DNA of 64,000 nt from the NCBI GenBank assembly GCA_018389105.1, contig JACATO010001015.1:248001-312000 (forward strand). The letters run 5' to 3'. Both the position numbers and the translations under genes were made by a program. This document shows, piece by piece, positions 1 through 13,300 of the stretch. This DNA comes from Nautilus pompilius (Eukaryota; Mollusca; Cephalopoda; Nautilida; Nautilidae). The notes under the pieces were generated by a model, which searched no databases, had not been told where the DNA came from, and saw only the letters and a list, made by a program, of their open reading frames with translations. Numbering within the stretch: the first letter of the stretch is position 1; the number at the start of each line of letters is the position of its first letter.

Positions 1-3000
1 TTATTCAGTATTTGATTTTTTTTTTTTAAATTTGGTCATGTTTGACAAGTTTCAAAGTACTTTTATTTCTTGTAATAAAAACACTAAAGAAATCCGAATG
101 TAATGAAAATTTTCTTAGCACTTGAAATGCAGTGCAGGACTCTTATTTGGTATCAGCAATTAGTCAGGGGCCAGTTTTTTTTTATTATTCATTGTCTGAA
201 ATCTAAACCTATCAATTGGTAAAATCTCTTTAAAATTTAAAGTCTCTGTAGACTTCAGAATGTTTTGAATAGTTACATCTGCCTCATTTATGAAAAAAAT
301 TCTGGTAATTATACATTTCTGCCAGCTGTAAGCAACTGTGACATTCTTTTGATGTGATGCTGCATGTTGGAATGATGCTTATACTATTACATATTTAGCA
401 GAAAGTGGGATAATGTTTTGCTACTTTGAGGGTTTCAGTTGGTGACACGTTTGATGGCCTATTTTTATATTTCCATTTTATCTTAAATATTTAATACTGT
501 AAAACGATTAGTTTTATTTTCTTTGCAAATGAAAGTAGAATAAATTGAGGAATTTTGCTTGCTCTTTATAAATAAATTTTCATATTTAAAATATAAACTA
601 TCAGACACTTTTAATGGATTTTGAAATTATTTACTCTTTTTAAAATTTTTTTTAGAAAAATTTTAAAAAAATTTATTACTGATTTTGAGTTTGTGGTTTT
701 TATTCAATAGGTTTCCTAGTTTTCCTTATCACCACACTATTGATGTATTCATCATCAGCAACAGGTATTCACTGTGAATCAGTTTTTTTTAATTTGTATA
801 TATTTTTGTCATAAAGCTTGCTTTATTTATTGGCTCATCTTAAATTTATTTGTATACACATGCTCTCAACTTTTAAAACTGTTTTGTAGATAATTAAATT
901 ATTTCATGTTTTATACATTTATTTTTCTATCTATTACAGCCTGACACTCCCTGACAGACTTCTAAAGAACCTTAAAAACAATTGACAAAAATATTAATGT
1001 TGCTATAGATAAATGTTCAAATAAACAGTTAACAAACTTAAAAAAATTTTTTTTAATTAATCATGAAAATTTTACTTCATCTGAAAAGTTTTAAAATGTA
1101 TTAAAATATTTGAATTCAAGAAAAATGCTCCAAATCAAATTTCAGCAAGCAAAAACACTGGCAGCATATAAATCTAGCTTGCTACTGACATAAAGTAAGC
1201 CCTTCGTGCTCATGATAGATGTATACATCCTGGCATTTATCTATAGATATTGAATTGTTGCTGGATCTTGTGAGCGGAGAAACATGGCTAAAAATAGTAG
1301 TGGCATACTGCTAAATAGCGACATCAGAATTGCTGTTCATAGTCAACAATTTCATTCAGAATATGCTAGTCTATCCATGTTTTATAAATGGAGAATGTAT
1401 ATGCTTTGCTAAACTTTTTGACTGTCACATGATAGTAAAATGATTTTAAAAAGCACAGTTTTAAAACTATGTAGAAATGTCTTTCTGGTGTGTTAAATCA
1501 ATTTTTCAGTAGATTTTCGTCAATATTCGTTTTCTTTTTTTACTTATTTTTAAACTACATTTTATAAAAAAAAAACATTGCATAATCATAAAATTTCAAA
1601 TAAAATTGAAATAAACTCAATGCTAAAATCTTGAGCATCACATTTTTCTTTGAAATATTGATGAAAATAGGCAACTTATGTTTTAATATTTGGACTTAAT
1701 GTGCTTATTGTGCAGTTGAGAGTAGAGTATTTCCTTTTCTGTTCGCACGCACGCATGCACGCAACAGGTCTTCAGAGAAATCTATTACTGGCAGTTCTTT
1801 TGTAAGAAGATTAAACTTACAACTATTTTGAGTTTTCATAACCACCTGAACACTGGGTGTTATCTGATCTGATAATATTACTATTATTTTATTAGATATG
1901 CATTTTTTAAAACTTTGGATGTTATTTGGAAGGTGAAAATGATTTTCCAATTTCATAAATAAAGGAATTGTTTAATCAGCATAATAAATTGTATTTCAAG
2001 AGGCTAAATTTCCCCACACTTTCCTAATCACGCTGCTTTTGTCACTCTGCATTTCTTACTCTTTGGAATCATTCAGTGCTAGGATCTTTGGTAAGGGATT
2101 TCTGTGCAGTAATAATGGACAAACAGTAATGCAAAATTTTCTTTTATTTTTTGATGAAAACCTATACTTATATTTAGTAGGATCATAGCAATGTCAACTA
2201 ATGTTTTGATATTTACATGTGTCATTGGCAGATAAAATTTGTAATTAAAAAGAAAATGATCAATTAACTATTTTGCTTATTTAAATATTAATATATTCTG
2301 GCTTCAACAACTCTACAATATATTCAGCTGAGAAGAACTGATTTTAATTGATCATTATTTCTAAATTTAAAAATTCTCTATTCTAAAAATATAAAACTAT
2401 GTTTGCTACTGTAATGCATTATCAAAATCAGTATATACCAAAAAGACTGTTTAGAGCATAAATAATCTTACTGTTACTCATAATTTTGATTCTTCTTTCC
2501 AGTATATATTAAAAATTATATATACATAGTTTTTAAAAACATTTCTAAATTGATTTGTAAAAGGGTGCATATTCTCTACAACTAATCAATTGAATTTTTT
2601 TTTCTTGATTTTGTCTTTATGGAAAATAAATGTTTTAGGTATTTGATCATTTTGCATTAGTAATTTTACAAAAAGTAAAGATGTTTTAAATAATTTAATA
2701 TATTTGTACTTTTAAATTGATGAATATTTTAAATGACCATTGTATTTAAGAGCTGCTTCAATTCTGAAATACTAGATGTGTATAGAGTTGCAACAAAAAT
2801 AATTTTATCAGCCTATCATTTTAGTGTTTGATTTTTTTTTTGGTGTTTACAATTGTGCCTGTCAGAATGTTCAAGAATTTTGAAACACATTTAACTGGAA
2901 ATTACTTGATAAATTATTGCATTACTATTTTATTAATCCAATAATCAGATTTTCACTATTTTAAAATGCATTAGCACTAAAATAAAAAAAAAAGATCTGT

Positions 3001-3162
3001 AAAATCTTGCTTAATTGTTATACTTATTTGGAAATGTCTTTCAGAGCATCTTTGTAGTCACAAAGGTTTAATAATTGTCTTGATTTTTATAATGGAAAAC
3101 TGCAAGATTTTGTTCAGAAAATATTCCATACTTTAACACTTTTGTTTCTTTTTTCATTCTAG
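1..3162 (+). other. Intron (3' part) upstream of the first visible exon
   Basis: AT-rich non-coding DNA belonging to an intron of the ETS gene, since the first visible exon opens in phase 1 with an AG acceptor at 3161-3162 after a T-rich tract. I found no upstream coding exon here. A short CGCA-type run with a GCATGC core lies at 1744-1768. A slightly richer block without open frames spans about 1140-1350. Otherwise homopolymer A/T runs only. Confidence 0.6.
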
Positions 3163-3219
3163 CACATTGTAATTCAGATGAAGGTGAGCAATTTGTGCCT
3201 GACTATGTTGGGAGAAATG
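3163..3219 (+). CDS. ETV1: ETV exon a: end of acidic activation domain
   Basis: A 57-nt exon flanked by TTCTAG and GGTAAG, phase 1 at both ends. It encodes [25 protein letters not shown] is identical to the end of the acidic activation domain of vertebrate ETV1. In vertebrates this motif also serves as a COP1 ubiquitin-ligase degron (VPD/E core after acidic residues), so the degron is probably conserved here (inference). Confidence 0.9.
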
Positions 3220-4298
3220 GTAAGTTTTGATTATTTCATTTTTATGGAAACATTTTTGTATTTTAGGGCTTTGAAACAGTTAAAAGGGGATGTGTATGTG
3301 AATTTGTTGATAGCAATTTTTTTTATTTTATGTACTGTGATTATTTTCATGAATTAAAATAATTTGTTAAAAAGAGAAATGTATTGCTGCTCTAAAAAAA
3401 AAAAAACTACTTGTAGCTTGATGTTTCAATATTGCCATGCATACTCTACTTGAGAGACTAATTTGGAAAAATTTCATTCTCTCTAGATAAACTTATTTTT
3501 GTTTAAAAAAAAACAGATTTTTTTCTAAAATTGATGTTTTAAATAGACTTGATTTTTTAAAAAATATACATTTGCTCAAATAAAACAGCTATTATTCATA
3601 CACAAAAAATTATGAAAGTATCATAAGCTGTTTATAATGTTAGTTTTACTAGGTTTTACTAAAGCATCATTGAATGAAAATTTGTCTTTATTCATTTTTA
3701 ATGACTGACGTAAGCAAAATATTATTTTTACATAAAATTTACTATACATTATTTTTAATGACATGTAAAAAGCAATGTAAAGATAAATTTTAATTGGTGT
3801 ATATCAGCCACAATTGCTAATTATTGCTTATTTTTGATGGCAGGTTATGTATATCTCTCTTTTGTAGTCATTTTTAAAAAATGCATTTATGAAAGAAAAA
3901 ATTCCAGTTGTCAATTCTAAAAAGGAGAGCGCATCTTACTTTCTTATAGTACTTATAATGAGGTAGTTTGAATCAAATGAAAATTTGAATAACTTGGAAA
4001 TGATTGGCCATTTATATGACTAGAGGTTGTTACTTTGTGGCTTTTCCACGATTTTTAGTTATCCACAAGTTTCTACCCAACTAATGAATGAAAATATTGG
4101 AAAGACATTTGTTTGTAGTAAAACTAAATTTTTCCATCAGTAATACATGCCATACCAGTACTTATATCCTGATCAGAACATTGTATGAAGGTGCAACCAT
4201 ATAGAAATTTCTAATATTTACTAAATTAGGATGCTATGAGAGATTCCAGAAAGCACAAGTTATCTGAATTTTGTGTTAGTGATCAAAGGCAGTGTGTT

Positions 4299-4335
<37 letters not shown>

Positions 4336-7300
4336 AGTATGCCAAAATGGCAATTTACAGTATCTGTATAAATGGAAACATACAGGTTTAAGAGGAAAAT
4401 TGCATACATCTTGTGCTATGACTTTTGGAAGCATGTGGTCTTGAAGAAAACTGAGCTCATAAGCTTTACAGTTAAATTTAACCAGCCAGGAAGAAATGTT
4501 CTGAAAATGAATATTCCCAATATGTGAAGATGCAGAGCCAACATAAAATTCCATTTATAGGAGTAAAAAAAATGAAGGCAGTTGACACAACTTAAATGTA
4601 CAAATCAATACATTGGCAAAAAGATCATTTGCTGCTAAGGTATATTTTACTAGACATGAAGTGTCAGGAACCACCCACTGTTAGTGAAGCAAAGGCAAAA
4701 AAAGTGCCAACAAATCTAACTAATTTGTGATGTAGGGATTAGTTTTATGAATTTTGAGTAACTTCAACCCTAGAAGCATCTGTGTACAGATGCTAAGGGG
4801 AATATGAATCCAAATTGTCAGATTGGGAAATATGAAGTCATAACAAATCTATGCCAATTAAACTCATAATTCTGTTATATTCTGTAGATATTAGCAAGCT
4901 GGAGGTACCAAAATTGGGCAGAGTACTCTGGAAGGACTTAACTTCAAAAAGGCAATTCTTTTTATTTTTAAGCCAAAAACAACTCCCTGGAATCCAGAAC
5001 ACAAATCTTGTTACAAAAAGCTAAGAGACTTAAAACACACTGTAGAAAAGTTTGAAACTGTTCCAGTCATGAAATCATAGAATGCATAGCTAGTTACAAG
5101 CTTCTTGGTTTGGTTTGGTTTGGTTTGGTTTGGAAACTAGAATAAATCAGAGCAGAATCTTGATGTCCAGAAGTTCACGAGACTGCTACTAATAACTAAT
5201 TATCAGATTAAAATGAGGACTAAATGAGAAGCAGTTGAAATAAATAACTCCAGCAAGATTTAAAAAAGGGCAACCAAATTCTGCATTTCAGGCTTATAAC
5301 AATATTGAGATACTTATGACAAAATGCATAATGGTGTGCATTGATGAGTTTGATGGAAACAGTAAAACATGTTAAAGAATTGAGTGAATAAGCAATTCAT
5401 TTCCATCTAGAAAGAGGGTACAGTCACAAATTTATCTAAGGAATTTAAGATCAAGGATTTTTTTTGGATATGAGAAAACAACTATTTTAAAAGCCAGAAT
5501 TTGGATCTGGCATTGATCTTGAATATAATGTACTTAAGAAAGCTTGTTTCTAGTTTGTCTACCAAAGTTGTCATGGTAGGTGCATACAGATCTAAGAGAG
5601 ATTTCTAAATGGTCATTGGGTTAGACTGATTCTCAAAACCCTTCTTATGACAGCAAATGAACATGGATCATAACACCACAGTTCACTAATAAATTTCTTG
5701 CTAATAATCCGAATTTAAACATCTAAAGTTTTTATTTTTAGAAATTTTATTACAACTTATTATGAAATACCAAGTCTGAAAACTTTTAGTATGCTACTAC
5801 CTTCTATCATTAGAAAAAAAACCTGTTTCACTTATTTTCTGCAGCTTTATTTTCACTTTGAATTACTTATATAAAATTTTCATAATGCCCTTTTTAAGAG
5901 TTAAAAGTGAGGTGAAATACTTTTTCCAAAATTATAGTTTTGGTTTTGTGCTTCAATAAGTTTGTTTTCCTTTCTGATTTGTCAAATCTACCTTTGCTTA
6001 TTTGCATTTGTTTACTAATTTCTAACTTTGGAATTTGGTCGTCTTGGTCATTTGTTTTTATATAACGGGTAGTTAAATAATAAAATTTCATAGCTACTAA
6101 ATTTCCTTTTACTTGTGGATATTCTTTGCTGCAGGGAACTCAACTTCAAATTGGTATATCAGTAACGTTCCTACAAGTAAACATGATTATTTCTTGTGGT
6201 TTGACACAGGCTGGTGAATGTTTACACTGGGCTATTGCTCATATATAACATGCAAAAGATGCAAGACTAATGTTATAAATAAACTTCCAACTGTAAAAAT
6301 TAAATTGGTATTTTGACATTTGAAAGTAAAGTCTATGGATGGTTATAGCAGTATCTTTGAAACTGAATAATTTTTTTGCTAGTGGCACTTAGCAATGGTT
6401 TTGTTGCCTCTTTCTGTAGCATAGTTTACCAGATGCACAAAATTGGAACAGCTTCTGTTCTTGGAAGTCCATAATCTATTTTTTTTTTCCTTAAGATCAT
6501 CAGTACAGAAATGTAGTGAGATATAAGTCTTAAAAAGTCTCAGCTTCACAAGATTATTTTATTAAATTTATATTATTGTTTATCAAGCAAGTTTATTTAA
6601 GAGGACCGTTTATTTCAATTAATTTTTTTGTATAGTATAATACTTTTTTTTTTTTTTGCATTATTTTATAAATGTGACTGTACTAAAAGATCTGTTTTGT
6701 TTTTCTCCTCTTTCTTAATCACACAGTACTTTCAGGATATGGTTTTTATATTTATACAATGGCTTTAGGTAATTTTTAAGTGACCACTTTATTCTGTATG
6801 TTTTAAATTCATCTAAAATTGTGAATCTAGTTTTCATACTGGTTGCAGAAATTTTGCAAAACTGAGCAGTTGAACATGTTAAGTATTGCATATTCATTTT
6901 ATGGAAACATTAAAATGACATAAACCAACTACAGCATAATTTTATTTTTGTAACTGTAATTTATAGTGATTAATTATAAGTGAAATACTATTTATTTATA
7001 GAAAGTGCTCACTTTGAACATAAAGTTCATACAGTTTTAGCATTAATTGGCATAATATTCTGGTTATATTGGCCAGAATTAGATTTGGTTTATGATAGAT
7101 TATGAAAACAAGCAGGGAACAAAATCAGTTTTTTCTAAATTTGTTTACCACTATTATGAATATATTTAAGTTGTAATTAATTTGTTAATACATAATGCTT
7201 TCATAAAATAAGAAAAAAGAGAGATATGATTTAAAATGTAAATTGAAAACATTTAGCTCAGAAATAATGAAAAAAATCTTTGCCTAATTTAATTGTATAT

Positions 7301-10300
7301 AGTAATAATCAAAATTATTACATGGAATTGTTTTTAAGTGCATTGTCTTGGTCTCTGTCTGTGCATGAGTTTGAATAAATCAGTTTGTTAAGTATAAATT
7401 TGCTCAATTTTATTGTCTTTAGAGTTTCGTGAGGAAGTTAATAAACTTGGTTTCATTTCCATTAGAGAAATAGGATCATTCATGTTGTCTTTGATCAATT
7501 TTCAGATCAAGGCTATTCAAGAAGCTTTATTTAGTTTGGTTATTTCTTCACAAAGAAATGGAAAAAAATATTTCTGAATGTCACAGGGCACAAAGACAAG
7601 ACTAGAGCTGTGACCATCAGAGCTAAAATTATCTTTCAGCACAAGGAACAACAGCCTAATGGTTTATGGGTCTTCATGGAATGGGTCATATCACATTACA
7701 TATTTAAAATCAGTATGTTGATCATATCTCTGTGCACTAGGAATAATAAGATGTAAAAGGCATGAAGAAAAATTTAGATAATAGAATACTCAAGTTATTT
7801 TACCATTGGTCTTTCTTTTTTATTTTCAATGGATTTTATAAGGTAGATAATTTTTTCAGTGAGCTTATATCTATGGATTAATCCTGTTACCTTTAAATTT
7901 TATTTTTAAAAGGGATTTTTCTTGGATTAACTTAAAACAAAAAATATATGAAGAAGCAACTTATTCAATTTTATTTATAATTCTTGTATGTGGGGGTCAT
8001 GGTATTTATTTAACACCTAAAGATCTTTTTCTCAAAGCATGTCTCTACATGGAACAAAATTAAATAAAACAGGCAAGTGAATATGTATATAAACAGCAGT
8101 TAACAAAAGCCTACTTGAAAAAATTTCAAAATTTTTGATTTAAACAGTTTATTATCAACCAAAGACAAAATACAAACAAAAATAACCACAACTCTTAAGT
8201 GAAGGACTCTCTCAAATATACAATAAATCTGAATTTTGTTTACTGTGTACTTAGATATTTTACTAGTGCTTTCCACCACCACAAAAAGAAGAAAAAAATT
8301 GAATAGAGTTATAGCTTGAGTTTATTTAATTTTTTTAGTAGTGTATAAATAAAGATTACATAATTCTGTAATCATTACCAACCTGGCCAGTATCCTGACA
8401 CCACCCAAACATGTCCTAAACAAGCAGTAATAATTAAGCCCAAATTCTCACCTTAAAAGACTTACAGATTGCTTGTAAATATACTGAATCATATTTCTAG
8501 TGTTTATGGAACTACAGTTCTAATGTTTAATTTTGTATACAATATGCAATTTGTTAGGGATATTAATTTGGTCTTTAAATGGAAACAAGTTTTCATTCTG
8601 AAATTTATACAGAAACCAAATCTCAAATGTGAGAAAATACACACGAGGTCATTTTCATGTTTTTTTGTTGTTGTTTTTTTTTTGTTTTTTTTTTTTTTGC
8701 AATTTCAAACTTTGACTCCCCAGATACGGAGTACTCATATATATTAGTATTGTGCAAATTAATGTGAACAGCGTGAAAGAGAATTTTTGGTAAACAGCAT
8801 ATATTTGAAAGCTGGAACAAACTTTAATAATATTTGTTATGACCATCTGTATCTTTAATAACATCTTGAACACACTTGGGCATGGAATGCACCAACTTTT
8901 CACAGATTTACTTTATTTCTTAAAAATGGAATCAGATTTGTTTGACAGACCTGATCATTTTCTCTTTAGTTGTATAATCCAGTTTTTGAAGTAGTCTTGT
9001 ATAAACCTATAACCTCTTTTATTCGGTTTAGATCTAGTGACATTCCTGGCAAATCAAAACAGTTTATACTGTTCATCCTGAAGTGCTCCTTGACACATTT
9101 AGATGTATGACATGACATGGAGCCAGATTCTGTTTGAAACCTGCATTTGGAGATATCTTCAGCAGTTCTTGTTTGACATGGCATTTTAGAATCTCAACAT
9201 CTCTACTATTTATGCCTTGTATAGGCACTAATGAGCCAGTTCCTTGTGCAGAAAAATGCCCATAGAATATTTCTTTTCTGGATGCCTGTTTGACTATAGT
9301 GAGAACTGGTTGTGGGTTTATCTGGTGAATAGAATACAAATTGACATTGCTGATTTTAAACAAGAAAATAACCCTTGACTGAAAACAATGCATAGCACCA
9401 GTCTTTCAACCAACCAGCACATTCCTGGGCACATGTATAGCATTTTGTCTTTATTTTTGTTAGCAATTGCTTTTTCATAGGTTTCTTTGCTTGGTACCCC
9501 ACTTCAAGCATTCAATGTCTTATAATTGATGATGATACCTGGACACTTGCTGCTGGTAATTCCTGGTTAACCATGTCATTAGTTTTTCTGGGATTCTGCT
9601 TGCTCATTCATTTTGATTTTGCATAATCGCTGAGTGATGTCTTCCATTTTCTTCCACATTTTCCTTTCCGTGATTGAGCCTGTATTTTTCTGCTGCCTAA
9701 TAATTTTATCAATCACTCCTACACTAACTTTGACTTCATTGGCAATTTCTCTTTGTATTATAGATTTGTGTTAATTCAAGGCAATTATTTTAGTTCTTTT
9801 CCTTGGCGTAATTTTCTTATGTTTTTTGTGTTTAAGAATTGACTATCACACATTTGACTCTGACACAAGAATGTACTTAGGCAGAAACTGAATGACAAAC
9901 TCAATATCAAAAGATGATACAATAATTTTAAAAGATGTAATAATACACTGTATACCATAAATAATTATTGATTTAAAAAATACAATATTTAAGTTTTCGT
10001 TGTTTCAATGAAAAATCTTTTTTCATGTTGACATTAATTTGCACAATACTGTATAAATTTGGAAATAGTGTAAACTGTAGTTATCAATAAAAATCCATTC
10101 ATCATTAAAAGACTTAACAGTTTTGCATCCATAATCAAATATAGCATAGGATGGGCAAATTTTAAATGCTCTAAAAAAAAAATAAAGATGGAAAAAGTAT
10201 CTTACATTTGAAGAAAATACAGAAAAATGATTCTTTTTTTACTATGTTGGAATTTCTTTCATTGATAACACAACTGTTTTTTTAAATCTTTGTTTAAAAC

Positions 10301-13300
10301 AAAGATTTTTTATAAATGATAAATAGTCAATTTCAAGAATTTGATTAAATATCAGATTTTGATTGGTAAACATTTAGAATTTCTAAAATAAAAAGCTAAA
10401 TGGTCAGTCTTGAAGACGAATTGACATAATATTAGATTTTATAGATTTCTCAAGGTAATGTGAAATTAATTTTATCTACAATATTGAATTCATAGGATAG
10501 ATAGATGTATTATTACTTGAATAGAATTCCCTTTCTTATATTAAATAAATGGACATATTGCACAAAAAAATTGAATTACACATTTTGTGTATAAATAAAG
10601 CTCAGAATATCTCATTTAAAAAAATGGTTTATTAGTTAAAATTAATTTCCATTAAATTACAAAGTTTAAGATCCCACTCCCTCCCCATAAACCAAACATT
10701 TTACAGCTATTTATCAGAAATTATCAATCTTATTTGGAAAAAAATAACATTTATATTTGAAATACAGTACAACTCCAACCATTTGGTTTCAATATTTGCT
10801 GATAGGACCGCAAAATGCTATAAAATGTGTTTGTGCTTTTTGTTTTTTTTTGTGGGTTTTATCAGTTTTTCATACAAGTTAAGCATATTCATAATCTTTG
10901 GCAGTGTACATTTAGTCCAAAATAAACTACTCTATAGCAGCATATTCTCTCATTTTCTAGGCAAGAGAGGTAAGATATTTCATACAAGTTGTCTGTGAAC
11001 CATACAAATACTGAAGAAGAATAATAAGATGCTGAAACAGATAAAGGCAATAATTTTTCATTCCATTCCTAGAAATACAACAGTGCTTGCTCACAATTGT
11101 AGAAAGTAAGAGCAGATCAACTTATACATGGTAGGATCATGATGCACCTGCCTTCATTCTTATTCTTTCTATGAATTCAAAAGCATCATTCATCCTAGTG
11201 GCTAAGTATGCTAAATTATAACTCATAATGTGATGCTTTACAAAGTTAAAATCAGATGCACATCTTCAAATTAGGTTCCACTGATGTTGATCAGTCAGCT
11301 TGCATAATAAAATAATTACCATAGATGTCTACTACTATCATTCATTAAAAATATCATTTAAAATAAATTTAAGATATCAAGGAGATGGTACAAAATATAA
11401 ATTTTAAAAGAAAAGAAGTATAATTATGGAAATGTATATACAATGGCAGTGATTTTAAATTGTATTGTTTTAAAACTAGTTATTTAAAATCTTATTTAAT
11501 TTTAATTTTTACTTTATTTACTATTTATTTTTTCAAAACAAAGATGATTGCATTCTTCAATAAATGCTATTAATTTAGAAGTTTATGCTCAGGAAAATAT
11601 TTCATGTTATTCATGGTCTAAATTCATATATGTTTATATATATATATATTTATTTATTTTGTTGTCGATTTTTACAGGTGGAGCTTGCATTAGGATAAAA
11701 GAAGAACCAAAGACAGAAAACTATAATAAAACATGTGAACATTTAAACAAAGATACCATGAAATTTGACTATGGTGAAAAGTCTCTTATGAACAGTCCAT
11801 ATGAGCATAGTCCTTCACCTACAGAATCTGTCTCTTCCACATCATCATTATCAGGAAAAGATGTTCTGTCACCTGGATTGAGCAAACAATCTACTTTTAC
11901 TCAAGGAGAAATGTTTACCAGTTCAATAAATGAGTAAGCAAATTTATTTATTTCTTAACCATTGATAACATTGAGATGTTTGCTGGAATAGAGAGAAACT
12001 AATTTGAAACCTTTGTGATATTAACATTTAGACAATTTCAGTTTCATTAGTAGGTATTTTTAAACAATCTATAGAAATTCCTTAATTTTTTTTAAAATTA
12101 GGAATATTATAATTACTTTCTTTTAGAAGTGATTATAAATTAAATAGATATTCATAGAAGTACAGTACAGTTTAAAATAGAGATGTACCTGTTTTTATTT
12201 GGTGAGATATATAAAGGCTATTATTTATGCTAACTTCACATGTGCAACGTCACAATCTCATTTAGTTAAATGGAAAATGTTATCTACAGTTTTAGACTAT
12301 ATTGGAACAATTGCTTTGTAAATGAGATCATTTGGAACTTTTGGAGGTATTTTCAGAATAAATCAGTTCTTTTAAATAATGGTGTATATAGCTGTACAGT
12401 TTATGCACTTTTTACTTCATTATAAACAATTTATTTTTTACTACAAAGTAATTCTTTTCTCTTTTACTTATTTCCTTCCACTCCTCTCTGAAAGCTTGTC
12501 AAGAAAATTGTTTTGCAAGCTGCTGGTGCATAGGAAAAGAAAATATTTAATTTAAACTATTAATATTGAGTAATTATTGAATGTCACCATGTTTACTATA
12601 TTTTCTAGCAAAATTTAGAACTTTAAATTATTTTTACTGATTAGATGATATAATTTTAATTACATTTTTCTAGTTATAGTAATTTAAATTTAATTAACTT
12701 TGGAATGACACATTTTTACCTTCAGAAATGTATACCCTAACTATCACATTCTCCTACACTCCAACAAGACTTCCTGAAGTTTTAGTTTAAAAAATACAAA
12801 TTTAAAAAGATCTGTTTCTAAAAAATAAATTTTGTACAGTTAAATATGAATATCACTTTTCAACCTCCTTGCTCTAGGGGTTAGGCTTTCATTGGATTAG
12901 CATTGTGGATTTGATGGGCCCAACTGCCTGAGTGCTTGTGTTCTAGGCTCCCAAGCTGGGAAAGCAATCACTAGCATGGTCCTTGGCTTTGAGTGAAGGA
13001 TCATAAGACCACCTTTGGGCACTGCTTGGTTGTTATGCTCTAACCCAACCCTTTAAAAGGAGTCTCACATGCATACCCAAAAAACACTTACTCACATGGA
13101 CCACCATCAAAAAATGGTCAGAATTTTGCTTGATTAAAGAGCCCAGCTGTATCTGGAGGACTTGTATTGCAAGCCTCCTATCTGGTGGAGCAAGCATTTG
13201 AAAGGCTCAACTTGGTTGGGGGCTATACTACACTGCTCTAGCTACAGGTTCTATTTTCAATGACCCATTATGAGTAGTAATATTATAATTAAATTCTATT

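Larger units (their letters stand above)
3220..6134 (+). other. Intron a
   Basis: Non-coding. It contains an uninterrupted A30 run at about 4301-4330, followed by a block of different composition (about 4331-5700) described separately, and a short TTTGG pentamer repeat at 5107-5133. No transposase or reverse transcriptase similarity was recognised. Confidence 0.7.
6177..11677 (+). other. Intron b (or a+b if the microexon is not used)
   Basis: Non-coding, with a Tc1-like element at 8745-10051 and a motif-rich block at 7480-7720 (both listed separately). The rest (6177-7480, 7720-8745, 10052-11677) is AT-rich with homopolymer runs. Nothing else was recognised. Confidence 0.75.

Noticed and set aside
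1255-1312. A frame reading LLLDLVSGETWLKI, reminiscent of DLSQLQETWLAEA in the PEA3 activation domain
   Set aside because: Only ETWL and DL match. No donor site gives the phase-1 exit needed to join 3163, and the frame stops soon after. Probably coincidence.
4276-4554. Minus-strand 92-codon frame ending in poly-Phe
   Set aside because: The poly-Phe is the A30 run read backwards, and the rest matches no family I know.
8469-8903. Overlapping open frames on both strands around 8500-8900
   Set aside because: Their Phe- and Lys-rich tracts come from a T-rich run; the minus-strand pieces are partly the C-terminus of the Tc1-like element and not separate genes.
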